Part shown: positions 50,895-63,437 of the stretch, piece after piece
Layout: each line of letters starts with the position of its first letter
How positions within the stretch are numbered: the first letter of the stretch is position 1
NCBI RefSeq assembly: GCF_048773025.1
Contig: NC_133544.1
Location: forward strand, 434,001 to 498,000
Reading direction: 5' to 3'
Length of the DNA: 64,000 nucleotides
From: Camelus bactrianus
Taxonomy: Eukaryota; Chordata; Mammalia; Artiodactyla; Camelidae
Position numbers and translations under genes: made by a program
Notes under the pieces: model-generated
The model's input: only the letters and a program-made list of their open reading frames with translations
Told to the model about the DNA's origin: nothing
Databases searched by the model: none

Positions 50895-53454
50895 GTGGGG
50901 CGAGGACCCCGCCCGGCCGGGTGGGCAGCTCCCTCGCCCACCAGCCAGCGCCCTGCGTCCAGGGCTGAGGGGACACTGCCGTCCGCCCGGGGATCCTGAG
51001 GGAGAGGGAGGAACACTTGGGCCGTTGGTGGGCCACCCGGACCCTCTCAGCTGTAGGGCTGCACCCCTCCTTCCACCCGCAGCCCCCCTAGAGAAGAACA
51101 GGCACCCCACACCCACTCGCCTGGGATGGGGGGCCCTGACTCAGCTGGCAGGAGGGGACCAGACACGGGAGCTTGCACCCTGTCCTCCAAGAGAAGCAAG
51201 GCCCCAGCTGTGCCGTGTGCTCCAGGGACCCTGCTCTCGGTGCCCCCTCTCCTGCAGCCTGTACCCACCAGCCCCTTCCTGACACTGGGCTCTTGCCACG
51301 GGCGAAGCTGCCCCAGAGAGCAGACGCCGGCACCGCGGATAGGGAAGCTGCCAGAGGAGAGAGGGCCCAGCCTGCACTCCGTCCTGTGCACGGGGCCCTT
51401 CCAGCCCCGTCTCTGCTCGCACCCCGCCCGCCCTGGCTCTCCTCTTTCCACGCAGAGCCCAGCCCACCAGAGAGGAGGCTCTCCCCCCAGAGTCAGTTGT
51501 CCTGACTGTAGCCCCCTTGACTTCCCACCCACTGTCCCGCCCCATAAACAGCTTTGGCTCACTTCACCTGCCTCCTGTTTCTCTGTCCCAGCAGTCTGGC
51601 TCTTCCCAGGTCAGAGGAGCAGGAGGCTGAGGGCAGACATCCAGGAGAATCCACACACACGCAGGATGGGTTGCCAGCAGGGTCGGAGCAGCAGCGGGGG
51701 CGGCCATGGTGCAGAAGCCGGCAGAGCTGAGAGGCCCCGCTCCCCACATCAAACACAGGCAAACACAGGGGCCTGTTCCGAAGCACACCCGTGTGCAGTC
51801 TGTGCCCACACACGGGCACGCACACCGCGCACAACACACACACGAGCACACGGGCGCTCACACAGAAGGCGGCGCTGAGTGGTGAGACGGGAGCGGCTGG
51901 GCACACAGAGCCCTGGGGGGGGTCCAGCCCACCCCTCACTGTCTGCACAGCTGGGCAGCCCTTGAGACCCCCCTCGCACCCACTCTCTCCATCAGACAGG
52001 GTGAGAGCCCCCCTCACGTAGAGTGGGGTGAGTAGTTGGTGAAGTGCTGTCTGAAAGGACCTGGAGAGACCCTGGCACTGGTCACTGGTCAGTGGCTGGT
52101 CACTTCCGGCCTCCTGCTGTCCCCAGGGCCCCCACAGCGGGCCCTGGTCCACTGCAGTCTTTCCTCTCCCTGCCAGGTGAGGGGCCAGCCACGCACAGGG
52201 AGGCCAGCGAGGAGGGCACCGTGCAGGTGCCAGCCTCGGGCGGCCTCCCTGCCTCCACTCTGCAGACCAGTGGTCGGTGCCCAGGCTGCCCCTCTCCGGC
52301 CTGCCCACCCCTCGGACTCCGGGTCTTACTCCTAGTCTGGCTCCGATGCCACACCGTCCCCCCGTCCCCCAGTCCAGCCTGTGACCCAGCAGCACCTCTT
52401 CGTGGCTTCCACGCCCACCCCATCCCTGAATGTGGCCCTTACTCCACATGTTGGCCTGGGAGGGCGGCCACACGTCTCACACTCAGCACACCCGCAGCTG
52501 ACCGTCCAGATGGCAGGCTGAACGTGGCTGCGAGGCTGCTGGTCTGATCCCTGGAGCCTGCGAGTGGCGCCCGGGCAGATGTGCTTAGCCCGGGATCCTG
52601 ACACGATGAGGAGACCCTGGCTTCTTGGGCGGGCCCAGTGTCACCACAAGGTCCTCGCAGGAGGGAGGCAGGGGAACCCCGGCAAGGAGAAGCCAGGCGG
52701 GTGACATAAAGGCAGGAGGCTACGCTGCTGGCTGCGAAGACGGAGGACCGCCCACCCGTGCCTGAGGTCCTGCGAGGCTCCTGTCAGGCTCCTGCCTCCA
52801 GTCGGTGAGAAGGCAAGTAAGTGCCTGCGGGGATCTGCTGCAGTGGCCGCAACAAGGAAAGCACCGTTGGTCCCTCCAGAAGCAGCCCGTCCCCTGCGTC
52901 CTCCCCATCCCAGCAAGAGCGCCCCATCCTTCCCACAGCTCAGGTCCAAACTCTGAATGGACTCCCATCTTTCTCTGCACCTCGTCCCAGTCTAGCAGCG
53001 GACCTGCCCCAGCTCTGCCCACTTTCCTGGGGCTGGCCGTGTCTGCAGGGCCTCAGTCACATCCTCCAGGCCTCCCATCCCAGCTCGCCCGCTGCAGCCT
53101 TCTCAGCCAGCCTGGCAGCGAGGTGGCCCTGTCGCGAGATCGCCGATGAGGGCTCAGCTCGCCCGCTGCCCGAAAGGGCCTCACATTTTATCCGAAATTT
53201 GTACATGGGTCCGCACCCTGACCTCCCGTCCTTCCATCGTCAGAGCCTCCGGCCTGGCTGTCCCCTGACAGAGACCTCTCTCCCGGCCTCTGGACGTGCA
53301 CTCCCAGTCCTTCCCTGCAGCCTGCCCCGTGGCCCTGCCCAGAACGACGGCGCACCTCCCCCACCCCCCCACCCCCGCTCCGAGTTCTTTCCTCTGCCCC
53401 TTCCAGCCCTTCCCAAGTTTCACGTGCGCATTGTGCTAGTTGGTCATTTCTTTC
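50895..53454. other. Downstream of delta M1, non-genic
   Basis: No delta M2 (V-K-stop after an acceptor) found with confidence. A CACACG-rich tract lies at about 51,785-51,865. ORFs of up to 304 codons are GC-driven. Confidence 0.35.
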
Positions 53455-53960
53455 TCCTCCTAGAAACCTAGAAGGTTAACTCCAAGAGCACAGGGTTTTA
53501 TCTCCCTGATGAGCCCCAACACGTGGACCAGAGCCCATGGGCAGTAGTGCCAGCAAACACTCACTGAGCGACGGAGGTCAGGGCCGCGCCCGAGTCCCAA
53601 GGTCACGGGCCCTCCCGGGACAGACAGGCCCAGTGGAGTGTGCCATGCAACTTCCCTTCTGAGAGCAACCCGTGGCCCACTCTGCCCCATCTCAGTAAGT
53701 GACCAGCTCCAGACTCCAGGCTCACCCACCCCCCAGCCCACAGCCAGGGGGGTCTTTTAAAACCTGAATCTGTCCTGGGAGTCCCAGCTCAAACCCAGTG
53801 ATGGGTTCTTGTTACAACAAGAGTGAAATCAAAACTTTCATGCCTCCCCACTGACCCAGCCAGGCCCAGGGCCCAGAAGGGCCCCACCACCTGCTTATGA
53901 CGGTCCATGCTCGCTCCCCACTTTCCTCAGTGTGTCACTACCTGTGGGGCCCTGGGTACT
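53455..53960 (+). mobile_element. L2-like LINE fragments
   Basis: 53,470-53,575 ('ctccaagagcacagggtttt', then 'agcaaacactcactgagcga') resembles the L2 3' end; 53,790-53,960 ('gtgatgggttcttgttacaa', 'cttatgacggtccatgctcg') resembles the segment just upstream of it. Old and diverged. Confidence 0.45.
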
Positions 53961-55279
53961 GCCTGCCTCCAGTCAGGACCTGAAGTCCCTCGAGAGCAAC
54001 AGCTGAAGGGAGGTGTGAAGGAAGGAAAGGGTGGCCTGCCTGGGGGGAGAGGCCTCAGAGCCTCCAAGGAGGGCATGCACAGGGCCCTCACTGCAGGAGC
54101 CCCCGTGCGATCGTCACTGTTACCCAGCTGTCCCCAATTCCACAGCCCCAAGGGTTTGCGCTGTGGAGTCCCGTCTGCAGGCCCCAGGAGGCCGGGAGGG
54201 AGGCCAGAGGGAGGCCAGACACCAAAGCCTGCAGGTTCCCTGAGCATGGAGGGTGCCTGGTTTGGCCCAAGGAGCCTGTATTTGAGTTTCTTTCTGCCCA
54301 GGAAACATTTTCACGCAAAGCACGAGAGCCCCTCCAACCACAGCCGGGGCCTCAGCCTGTCGGGTGGAAGCCGGGCCATTCACTCAGTTCTTCAACAGGA
54401 AAACCCAGGGGGCCTTCCAGCAGACCCTCTTTTATCTTCAAGAACCACCAGTCTATCTCTGCCAGAGGCGTGTGACAGCCCGGGGCCCTGGGGCCAGCCA
54501 TTTCCCCTCACAAGACTGCTTGTGGCCTTCCTGGCAGCACAGCCACTGGCCTCCGCCCAGCCCCGGGCCGTTGGTCCTGCATGCTCTGCAGCTCACCCGA
54601 GTCACCACGACCCCACGCGCCTGGCACCCTCCTCTCGGGGCAGAAACATCTGTTTCCAGCTTTGGCGACAAACAGGACGCACCCGCCCTCCTGCCCCTAA
54701 ATCAAGGCTTGACGAGCCCAGTCCCCTGGTGTGGAGCCCACCCCCCGGCCACCTGTGTGAGGCACGACTGAATACCCTCCCTCAGTGTTTGGGGGAGGTT
54801 CCGAGCCAGCCCTGCCCTCTGAGGCTTGTGGACTGAGGCCTCCCAGGACCCGGGCAGAAACCAGGCTGTGATCTCCAGCCAAGGAATGTGTTCATTCCTG
54901 GTCCACAGCCGGGCCCGTGTTGACTGAGTTAATTCTGGAAGGCATGTGGCTGGGACAAGACCTCAAAAGAGAGTTGGGGGACAGGAAGATCAGGGACAGC
55001 GGCTCTGCCCTCAAGGTCAGGACAAGAGTAAAGTCGGAACCAGCAGCATGCAAATCGGTAAGCAGGCCAGAGGAAGTTACGGGAACCTGTCTGCGTTCCA
55101 CTGGGGTGAATGAGTGCTTTCTCAGAATGACACCAAGGCCAGGAAGTTTAAAAGTGACATTGAGAGATTTGCCTACAGAAAGAAAAAATTTTAAATCTAT
55201 GAGGATAAAGTCTCTACAAACAAAAAGTTAAATGCTGTGGGAGAGAGAGTGGGCAAAGTGAGTAACATCAAAAAGAGTC
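53961..55279. other. Non-genic spacer
   Basis: No gene or clear repeat recognised; a 309-codon plus ORF (53,907-54,836) lacks any domain or biased composition beyond GC content. Confidence 0.3.
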
Positions 55280-55729
55280 TGCAGTAGTCGGGGTTCTCCA
55301 AGAGTAGATGTATGAGACAGAAATGACAGACAGACAGATAAACGTATGTGTGTATACTGATATATACATAGAGAGAAAGAGAGATTTTTAAGGAATTGGG
55401 TCCTGTGATCATGAAGGCTTGGAGCATCCAAAATCCGCAGGGCAGGCCAGCAGTCCAGAGATCCAGGGAAGAGTTGATGTTACAGTCTGAGTCCAAAGGC
55501 CATCTGCAGGCAGAATTCCCTCTTCCTCAGGCAACCTCACTCTTTTTTCTCTTAAGGTCTTCAACTGATTAGATGATGCCCACCCATGTAGAACAATCTG
55601 ATTTACCCAATGTCTACTGGTTTAAATATCAACACATTTTTCAAATACCTTCACTCTTTGGATTAGTGTTTGACCAAATATCTGGGCACTATAGCCTAGC
55701 CAAGTTAATCCATAAAATTAACCATCAGA
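55280..55729 (-). mobile_element. ERVL-type (MLT2-like) solitary LTR
   Basis: Fossil, minus orientation. On the plus strand: 'tagtcggggttctccaagag', a tatata/gagaga stretch, 'tttttaaggaattgggtcct', 'cagggaagagttgatgttac', 'tcaactgattagatgatgcc', ending 'cataaaattaaccatcaga'. This is the reverse of a common old mammalian LTR that I place in the MLT2/ERVL group. No internal region. Confidence 0.65.
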
Positions 55730-57488
55730 AAGTCCAACTAAATGAGCGTTGGAAAAAATGCAATGAATGGGACAAATCTGACCTATAAGAAGTTTTCAGT
55801 GGAAGTGGGGGTGGAGGGATCATTTCCAGTAGTTTGTAAACAACAAATAGCCAATAAAACATGAAATTGTTAGACATCACACATAATCAAAGTAGTGACT
55901 TTAAACAACTGACCATCAGTTCAGGTGACAACTGTTCATGGCAGCCTACCATGTGCCAAGCAGGCATCCAAGTGGGAGTGTGCAGTGTGACTGCTCTGTG
56001 GCACCACTGCCCTGATGGGAGAGGAACAACACAACTGGACACAGATCAAATGCCCTACCGAAGACAAGGAGGCCGGGCGAGGACAGACACCTCAGTGCCA
56101 GGTGCTGTCCTGGCAGATGAAGGGTCTGCAGGCATCAGGGAGGCACATCCAGGCAGAAGGAGCAGAAGGCAGAAAGGTCCTGGGTCAGAAATGTGCTTTA
56201 CAAGTTCAAGGAGCAGCAGGAAGGCTAGTGGGGCTGCATCAGAAGCTGGGAGACTGGGGACGAGGAGGTGGGGAAGACAAAGTGAGGCCATACCAGCCCG
56301 TTCAAGCTTCACGCCTTGCTCTGGGGTGATGGGATGCTCCCAGAGGCATTTGGGTTCGGGGGGGTGTTTCAATCTTGCACTGGAAAGTCAGCTGCACTGG
56401 AGGGAGGGTTTAAGTCAAGGGCCCTAGAGGTCTGTGCAGGAGTCCTGCTGGGGGAGTAGCAGGAGGCAGATCATGGGCAGTGGCAGCAGAGAGAAGGGCT
56501 CAGATCATGCATATGCCTGAAAATGGAGCTGAGGGTCTGCAGAGAGAAGTCGCACCCATGAGATCCCCTGCATCACAGCATGAATGCAGTGCCATTCACT
56601 GAGCTCTGGGGTCAACAACTCTCCCTTCAGTGTGGCCAGTTCAAGCTGCCAATTACATACGCAGGAATAGATGTGGGAGTGGACGCTGCTGTTGGACCTG
56701 GGCTTTGGGGCTTAGGAAGAAGTCACTGGAGGAGGAGGAGTAAATCCAGGACTGCACATGGCGCTGTGGCTGATACTCCCAGGACTAGCAGGGACACCAA
56801 GGAGGGTGCATGGAAGGGAGCCAAAGTCAAGGTGTGGCACCAGGTGGAGGGGAGGACTCGGCAGCCAGGGTCAGAGGCAGGAGTCAGAAAGATACAGGGC
56901 TAGAAGGAGGGCATCATGTGCAGGGACACTCTGCACATGGTGCCAAGGAAGGACTTGGTCCACTGCATGCATGCTCCGGAGGCGTGTCTCCGGAAGGCTG
57001 ACAGGGAGCAAGGGGGCCTCCCAAGAGCAGTCTCAACAGCAAGATGGCCAAGACCTGGCTACAGTGGCCTCAAGAAGGAGGAGGGAGGGGCGAGCGGATG
57101 CAAAAGTCAGGGCACACCAGACCTAGGAGCAGAGTCCACCAGCCCAGTCAAGCCGACACCAGCAGCACAGAGCATGCACATTCATCGAACACAAACCTAC
57201 TTGTGAAGCCTGATGTCCACTGCACCACCGATAAACTGAAAAAAACTAAAGTCATGGTATCAAGATCTCCAAGAGTGCAGCAAGTGAGAGAGACAACCAC
57301 GGCGAAGGGGTAAATGGGCTCCTACACGCAGCTCACGGGTCAAATCAGAAGAGAAGTCCATAGCCTTAAATGTCTGTGAGGCAGAAAGCACTGAGTTAAT
57401 ACAGAGCCCAAACTGAAAAGTTGGGAAAAGAACAGCAAAATAAACACAAAAAAAACGGAGATAATCATATAAGCCAAAAAAAATCAAT
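55730..57488. other. Non-genic, probably old interspersed repeats
   Basis: Phrases such as 'tgtgccaagcaggcatccaa' and 'aggagcagcaggaaggctag' recall old mammalian repeats, but I cannot name the family. No gene recognised. Confidence 0.3.
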
Positions 57489-58050
57489 TACTTCAAAAAC
57501 ACACCTGCACCCCAGTGTTCATAGCAGCACTATTTACAACAGCCAAGACAGCCTAAATGTCCATCAACAGATGACTGGATAAAGAAGAAATGGTATATTT
57601 ATACAATGGAATACTACACGGCCATAAAAAATGACAACATAACGCCATTTGCAGCAACATGGATGCCCCTGGAGAATGTCATTCTAAGTGAAGTAAGCCA
57701 GAAAGAGAAAGAAAAATACCATATGAGATCACTCATATGTGGAATCTAAAAAAAAAATGAACATAAATACAAAACAGAAACAGACTCATAGACATAGAAT
57801 ACAAACTTGTGGTTGCCAAGGGGGTGGGGGTTGGGAAGGGACAGACTGGGAGGTCAAAATGTAGAATAAACAAGACTATACCGTATAGCATAGAGAAATA
57901 TATGCAAGATCTTATAGTAGCTCACAGCGAAAAAAAATGTGACAATGAATGTATGTATGTTCATGTATAACTGAAAAATTGTGCTCTACCCTGGAATTTG
58001 ATGTAACATTGTAAAATGACAATAACTCAATAAAAAATATTTTTTTAAAA
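57489..58050 (+). mobile_element. L1 3'-end fragment
   Basis: From 'cacctgcaccccagtgttca' through 'atggatgcccctggagaatg', 'aaataccatatgagatcact' and 'aactcaataaaaaatatttt'. Close in order to the 7.1-7.9 kb element and less decayed than the 2.3 kb one. Confidence 0.85.
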
Positions 58051-58099
58051 ACTAGTTATTGATGAAAAAGTAATAAGAGGAAATAATAAATAAATTTAT

Positions 58100-58970
58100 T
58101 CTACTAGTTTTTAGTAAAAATTTTAAATCCTAGGACAGTATCTTATCAAAAATGACTCAGGAATAGAAAAGCTCAATAGTACCATATTTATTAAACTTCT
58201 TTTTTTTATTTATTACATAAATTAAAGCAGTAGATTAAAATCTTTTCAAATAAAAATACCAGGGCCATGTTTCCTCAAGTTCTTAAAAAAAATGTATTAT
58301 TCAAATTTTATTTAAAAAACTATCAAAACGTGAAGAAGAAGGAATAACATCCAACTCATTCTATAAAGCCAATATAACACTGATTGGGAATCAGAAAAGG
58401 AAAGCATGGAAAAGAAAAGCTATGGGACAGTCTCACTCATGAAACAGATAAAAATACTCCAGAGAAAATATTAACAAATAATTTTGAACCTCATGAAAAA
58501 ACAGATAATTCACCATGTCCAAGTCAAGTTTATCCCAAAAATATAAGGATAGTTTAACCTAATGAAATCTATTATTGTCATTCAAAGCATGTTCATAATA
58601 AAGAAGAAGAATTTTAAGATCATCCTAAAGGCAGAGAGAAAATGTTGAAAGAATGTATACTCTTTCAAGATATAAAACTTTTTGCTAACTAAAACACAGT
58701 GGAATTCTTTGATCTGACAAAGTTTATCTACCAAAAATCTTTGAATTTCTTTTCTTAGAGGGAAATTGGAAGCAACTGTGTACTAGAAGTATTGATGTAT
58801 TCCATAAGAACAAAAATATATTAAAACATGATAACTTTCTAAGTAGAAAAAATCCAAAAAAATACATAAAAATAATAATTAAAAATAACAGGTAACTTGC
58901 TACAATACCAATATACAGAAATCAAGCTTTTTGCTATTAACCAGTAGCAAACAGAAAGTCATTTTTGTAA
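58100..58970 (+). mobile_element. Old L1 ORF2-derived fragments
   Basis: AT-rich. 'actcattctataaagccaat' and, near 58,510-58,560, 'caccatgtccaagtcaag' with 'atcccaaaaatataagga' match the order of L1 reverse-transcriptase sequence; near 58,910-58,960 'caatatacagaaatcaagct' matches a later ORF2 stretch. Heavily diverged, no open frame. Confidence 0.55.
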
Positions 58971-59439
58971 AGATGCCAGATGTCTGCTTCTGTTAAGGGC
59001 ATACGGGTAATGTGGCCCAACCTTCCCATTGAGGAATACTAGAAAAAGCTGGAAAAGTACTTTTAGAATCTTCTTGAAGGTAGTGACAAGTTAACAAAGT
59101 CATGAATAATCACGGGACTGAGAGCCAGAGGAGACTGAAATTCAGAGATTCAAACCTGGCAGCCACTTTTTCCCCAAATCCTTTTACTGATTCTAGAATA
59201 AAGTTGAGACACTGAGCAGCAATTTTGACAATCCTATAGGGGTAGGGAGAAAAAATTTGGAATTTTAGAACTAATGTGTACAACTGCATGAATTAAGGAC
59301 TCAACAGACAGATTTAGAAGCAGAGTTAACACAGCTGGAGAATTAGTAAACCAGAAGCTGAAACAAAAGAAAGGAGCTATAATGTAGACCAGAAAACAAA
59401 GGCATGAGTAAAAGAAGAGTGGGTACACTGACAAAGTCC
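58971..59439. other. AT-rich spacer
   Basis: Nothing recognised; may be further old L1. Confidence 0.3.
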
Positions 59440-61290
59440 AACATGTAAGTACTTAAAGTCCTAGAGAAAGTGAGAGAGAAGAGAAGACACAGTCATAAAG
59501 AGGTAATTGCAGAAATCTTTCCAAACTTAAGGAAAGGTACCACCCCTTGGTTCAAACAGAATAAAACACACACACGCAGAAAGCCACACCCATCCATAAC
59601 ATAAAACTACTGAATACTAAAGGAGAAAATCTTGAAGGCAGCTGAAGGAATGGGGAACCTTACATTATCTTCAAAGGAGCAACAATAAGATGGACAGCTG
59701 ATGTCACAACAGGAGAAGCAAGGAGAGTGATGCTCTGTCCAAAGTGCTGAATAAAACCACCGATAAGCCAGGGAAACCATCCTTCAGAAATGAAAATGAC
59801 TATTCTTTTCCCTTCTCCTTAGCTATAGTTTCCTGGGACTATGATAACAAAGTACCATTAACTGGGTAGCTTAAAACCGCTCTCTCACAGTTCTGGAAGC
59901 TAGAGGTCTGAAACCAGTATGTCCTCAGGGCTGTGCTCCCTCTGAAGTCTCTAAGGGAGGAGATTTCCTCGCTTTTTCTAGCCTTTGATGGTTGCCAGCA
60001 ATCCTTGGCATCCGTTGGCTTGCAGATGCACCCTCCAATCTCTGCCTCTATCTTCACATGGAGTTTTCCCTGTCTCTGGGTCTCTGGGTCTAAATTTTCC
60101 TCTTCTTATAAGGATACTAGTCATATCAGATTTAGGGCCCACCTTACTCAAGTACAGCCACATCAAAACTTGATGATAACTGCAAAGATGCTGTTCCAAA
60201 TATGGCCACAGTCACAGGTTCTAGGTGGACATGAATTTGGGATGACACTGCAAGACCCAGTATGCTTTCCTTTCCTGTGCAATTTAGGTGAAGCTCTTAG
60301 GCGAGCAGATCAACGTGAATGTGTGCACGGTGGGGTTGGGAGTGGCAGAGGCCTGGAATAGGCCCTGTGTGTGTGGGGAGGGTGGCCTGATGCGGGAAGT
60401 AAGATCTGAAGCAAGATGACAGGGCTCCACCTGGCTGAGGGTATAGACTAGACTGACCAGAATCTCAGAACCTGAAGTGAGAGAGGAAAGCATTATGTGG
60501 CATGGAGGGGAGGTTGGTAGCTCACAAGGGAATTGATGAAATAAGTGAATATATTGAGAAGCATAGACAAAAGAGAAGAGAGTTACAAAGATCAAAAGGA
60601 AGGAAACTAGAATGGATCATGTGATATGGGGCTGGATTGTATGCATCTGTTAGAATTCACATTTTCAACATATGAAGATATATAGAGAGAGTAAGTAATG
60701 GCCAAAAACTTCCCAGATTCGATGAGATATGAATCTGCACATCCAAGAAGCTTAGTGAGCTCCAGTAAAGTAAGCTCAAATATGACTCAGATACAAATGG
60801 ACTAAGATGCCCAAAGTTTTCTGGGGGGGCTGAAATATATGTATATAATATTTTATATATGTTACATATAATATAAATGTAATATAAAATATTAAGCTGA
60901 TTAAGCTAACCCAATAGTGTTTACAAAAGAGAAATACAAAACACAAGGCCACAGAAAGGTTGAAAGTGAAGGATGATAAAAGACATACTATGCAAATATT
61001 AGTCAAAGGAAAGCTGCTGTCACTGTGGTAATCTCAGACAAAACAGACTGTAAGGCAAGAAGCATTAATGGAGATTAAGAGGGATGATGCAATTCTAAAT
61101 GTTTATGCACCTAAAACAGAGCTTTAAAATGTAAAATTTAAAAATTGTCAGAGCTAGAGGAAGAATTATGTAAATTCAGTTATGGTGTAATGTGTTAACA
61201 TTTACCTTTTAGTAACTTATAGTACAAGCAGACAAAATACTAAAAATGATGCACTTGATTTGAACAAAATATTCTATAAATTTGACCTGC
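59440..61290 (+). mobile_element. Old L1/HAL1-like region split by an LTR
   Basis: 59,600-59,720 ('ggagaaaatcttgaaggcag', 'caaaggagcaacaataagat'), 60,690-60,780 ('catccaagaagcttagtgag') and 61,015-61,130 ('gtaatctcagacaaaacaga', 'gtttatgcacctaaaacaga') follow the order of old L1 or half-L1 elements. The MLT1-like LTR at 59,829-60,265 interrupts them. An AT-rich (TATA)n tract lies at 60,836-60,895. Confidence 0.45.
59829..60265 (-). mobile_element. MLT1-like MaLR LTR
   Basis: Fossil, minus orientation. Plus-strand order 'gataacaaagtaccattaac', 'ctctcacagttctggaagct', 'tctgcctctatcttcacatg', 'cctcttcttataaggatact', 'agatttagggcccaccttac' is the reverse of MLT1-type LTRs. It shares the LTR type found at the IGHM unit junctions, but is a separate, fuller copy. 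Confidence 0.7.
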
Positions 61291-62059
61291 TGGGCATATG
61301 CAGACCTTGGAAAGAACAGCTACAGAAGGCACACTTGTTCTGAGCCTGTGAAACATTCACACGTTATACTGTATCATGGCCATAAAGGAAGATACAACAC
61401 ATTTTCAGAGCCAAAAATATTTAGTTATGGTGTAACAATAGTACAATTAAGCCTTTAATGATTTTCATCATGTCTTTTTTTGTGTTTCCCTCCACCCTAG
61501 CCAGCACTTCTGCAGGACAGTGCTCTCCACCTGCCAGAATAGCCTAAACCTCCATTTCCATTTTTTGCATGGCCTCAGACCCCAGGCAAAAGTACTCATC
61601 CAGGTCTTAGGGCCCTGTTTTTTCACTATTGTGCCCTTTCTTAGTGGAAGAAGCTTTGGAGCTTTTGAGTTCAACCTTCTTTGTAATCCTACTACTCTAA
61701 CAATTAAGTATTGGGCCTAATTTTCAGTACTGTTTACCCTCTGGCTGCAGGAGATGGTTACTATTTAAACACTATCATGGAGGATTTCTGATTTTCACAC
61801 TATTCCCTGAGTTTACAAGGAAGGTGGGAGATTGGGGGCTGACCCAAGGCTGACATTTTCTTTCTTTACTGTTTCAATTTCACTCAACACTAACCAAGAT
61901 ACCCCACTATTCTATAGTTACCACATTTTCCACCAGCTTTATAATTATGACTGCTCTCATGCCTCTCAAAAGCTATATTGCAAAAGGTGCACCCTACCTT
62001 GCTACCTATGTCCCATAATGATAATTCAAGAACGGTTTCTTTACAAAGGGACTGTTTAC
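61291..62059. other. Non-genic spacer
   Basis: AT-rich to mixed sequence; small ORFs (66-99 codons) have no recognised product. Confidence 0.3.
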
Positions 62060-62440
62060 AAAAGTGCATTTAATGAAGATGAAAAGACCAGTTTCAACCT
62101 GGGAAAATATATTTGCAACACCTATAACTGACAAAGGAATGTTATCAATAACATGTAAGCAACTACTACAAATCAAGAGAAAAGGACAAATAACCCAATA
62201 GAAAACACTGGCCAAAAGACATCAATAGACATTTCAGAGGTAAGAACCAAATTAGGCCAATAATCATGTAAAAAGATGTCAACTTCATTAACAATCAGAA
62301 GGAAATCAAATCAAGAACAGAATAAATTATCATCTTAGTAAAATGATACTGGCAGAAACTAAGACGTCTGACCATACCAGGTGTTAGGATGTAGATCCAC
62401 AGACTCTTTGAAGCATTGCTGCTGGAAAGTCACGTTGAAA
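62060..62440 (+). mobile_element. Old L1 ORF2 3' fragment
   Basis: 'gggaaaatatatttgcaaca', 'ctgacaaaggaatgttatca', 'aacactggccaaaagacatc', 'gatgtcaacttcattaacaa' follow the L1 ORF2 end in order; diverged. Confidence 0.7.
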
Positions 62441-63437
62441 AAGTCAGTTTGGAAAAAAGTTTACCTACCATTGCTTTCAAATGTTGCATAATTTCGTATT
62501 TCACTCACAAACAAATACTAGAGTGAATCCCTTGTGTGTACACACAAGAAAATACATATAGTGAATCATTTGGTTCAGTTAGGGCTCTTTTGGAAGTGCA
62601 GGGTCACTAGGAGTGATATGGAATAGATGATATGAGGAATTAGATTCTGCACAACTGTGGGATAAGTTGGGCGAGTAAAGTCCTGAGGGATCCACTGTAG
62701 AATTAGAGAGAAGTCACTGACCAAAGACCCTGAAGGGGGGTCAATGAGGTCTATGCAAGGCTCTTGCCTCTGAATCTATCAGATGGTCTGAAGGTGTTGT
62801 GCTTCATCAAGACAGGCAGTTGTGAAGGAGATTTGGCTGAAAAGAAGGGAGGGGAGATAAGTCTAAGAAGATAGGAGAGTAGGAAGCACCTAGACAGCTG
62901 CACTGGCACAATCTGTCATATAAACATTTGGAACTCTGAAGTCCATTGAAGGCTTGCAACTTACAGATAAAGTCTTGCATAGTACATGGTAGTTAATTTT
63001 TGGTCAATTTTGTCTCTTAGCACAGAAGAAGCTAACCAAACCCTAGCCCCATTCCTATGGCAGACAACAGTGCACATATTCCCAGGGCAACTTGCACGCA
63101 GCTCTGAAGAAACCAGGAGTGGCAAAAAGGATGCAGTCCTCCAAATATCAGAGATCTGTGCTCCAATCACTAATTGCTACTTCTGATCACAGAGGTGCCA
63201 ATAAAGAGGAGGGCGACCACAGATGTTGTACCTACCTCATTGCTGTAAGACAACTCTCTGGCTGAAGTGACTTCCAGGGGATTTAAAGGGCTGAAACTGC
63301 CTTCATCTTCCTCTTTTCTCATCTTTATTTTTCTCTTTTTTCCCTTTTAGGAACCAAAAGTCAAAAACTAAGATATTCAAAGGCAACTACACTTATAGGG
63401 AAAACTAGAAAGTGGCTGAGAGAAAGGCAGCAAGGTA
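62441..63437. other. Non-genic spacer
   Basis: No gene or confidently named repeat. A T/C-rich stretch near 63,300-63,350 precedes the L1 insertion. Confidence 0.3.

Noticed and set aside
52168-52190. Possible IGHD M2 exon (CCCTGCCAG|GTGAGG)
   Set aside because: Encodes V-R without an immediate stop and lies 1.3 kb from M1; nothing else supports it.
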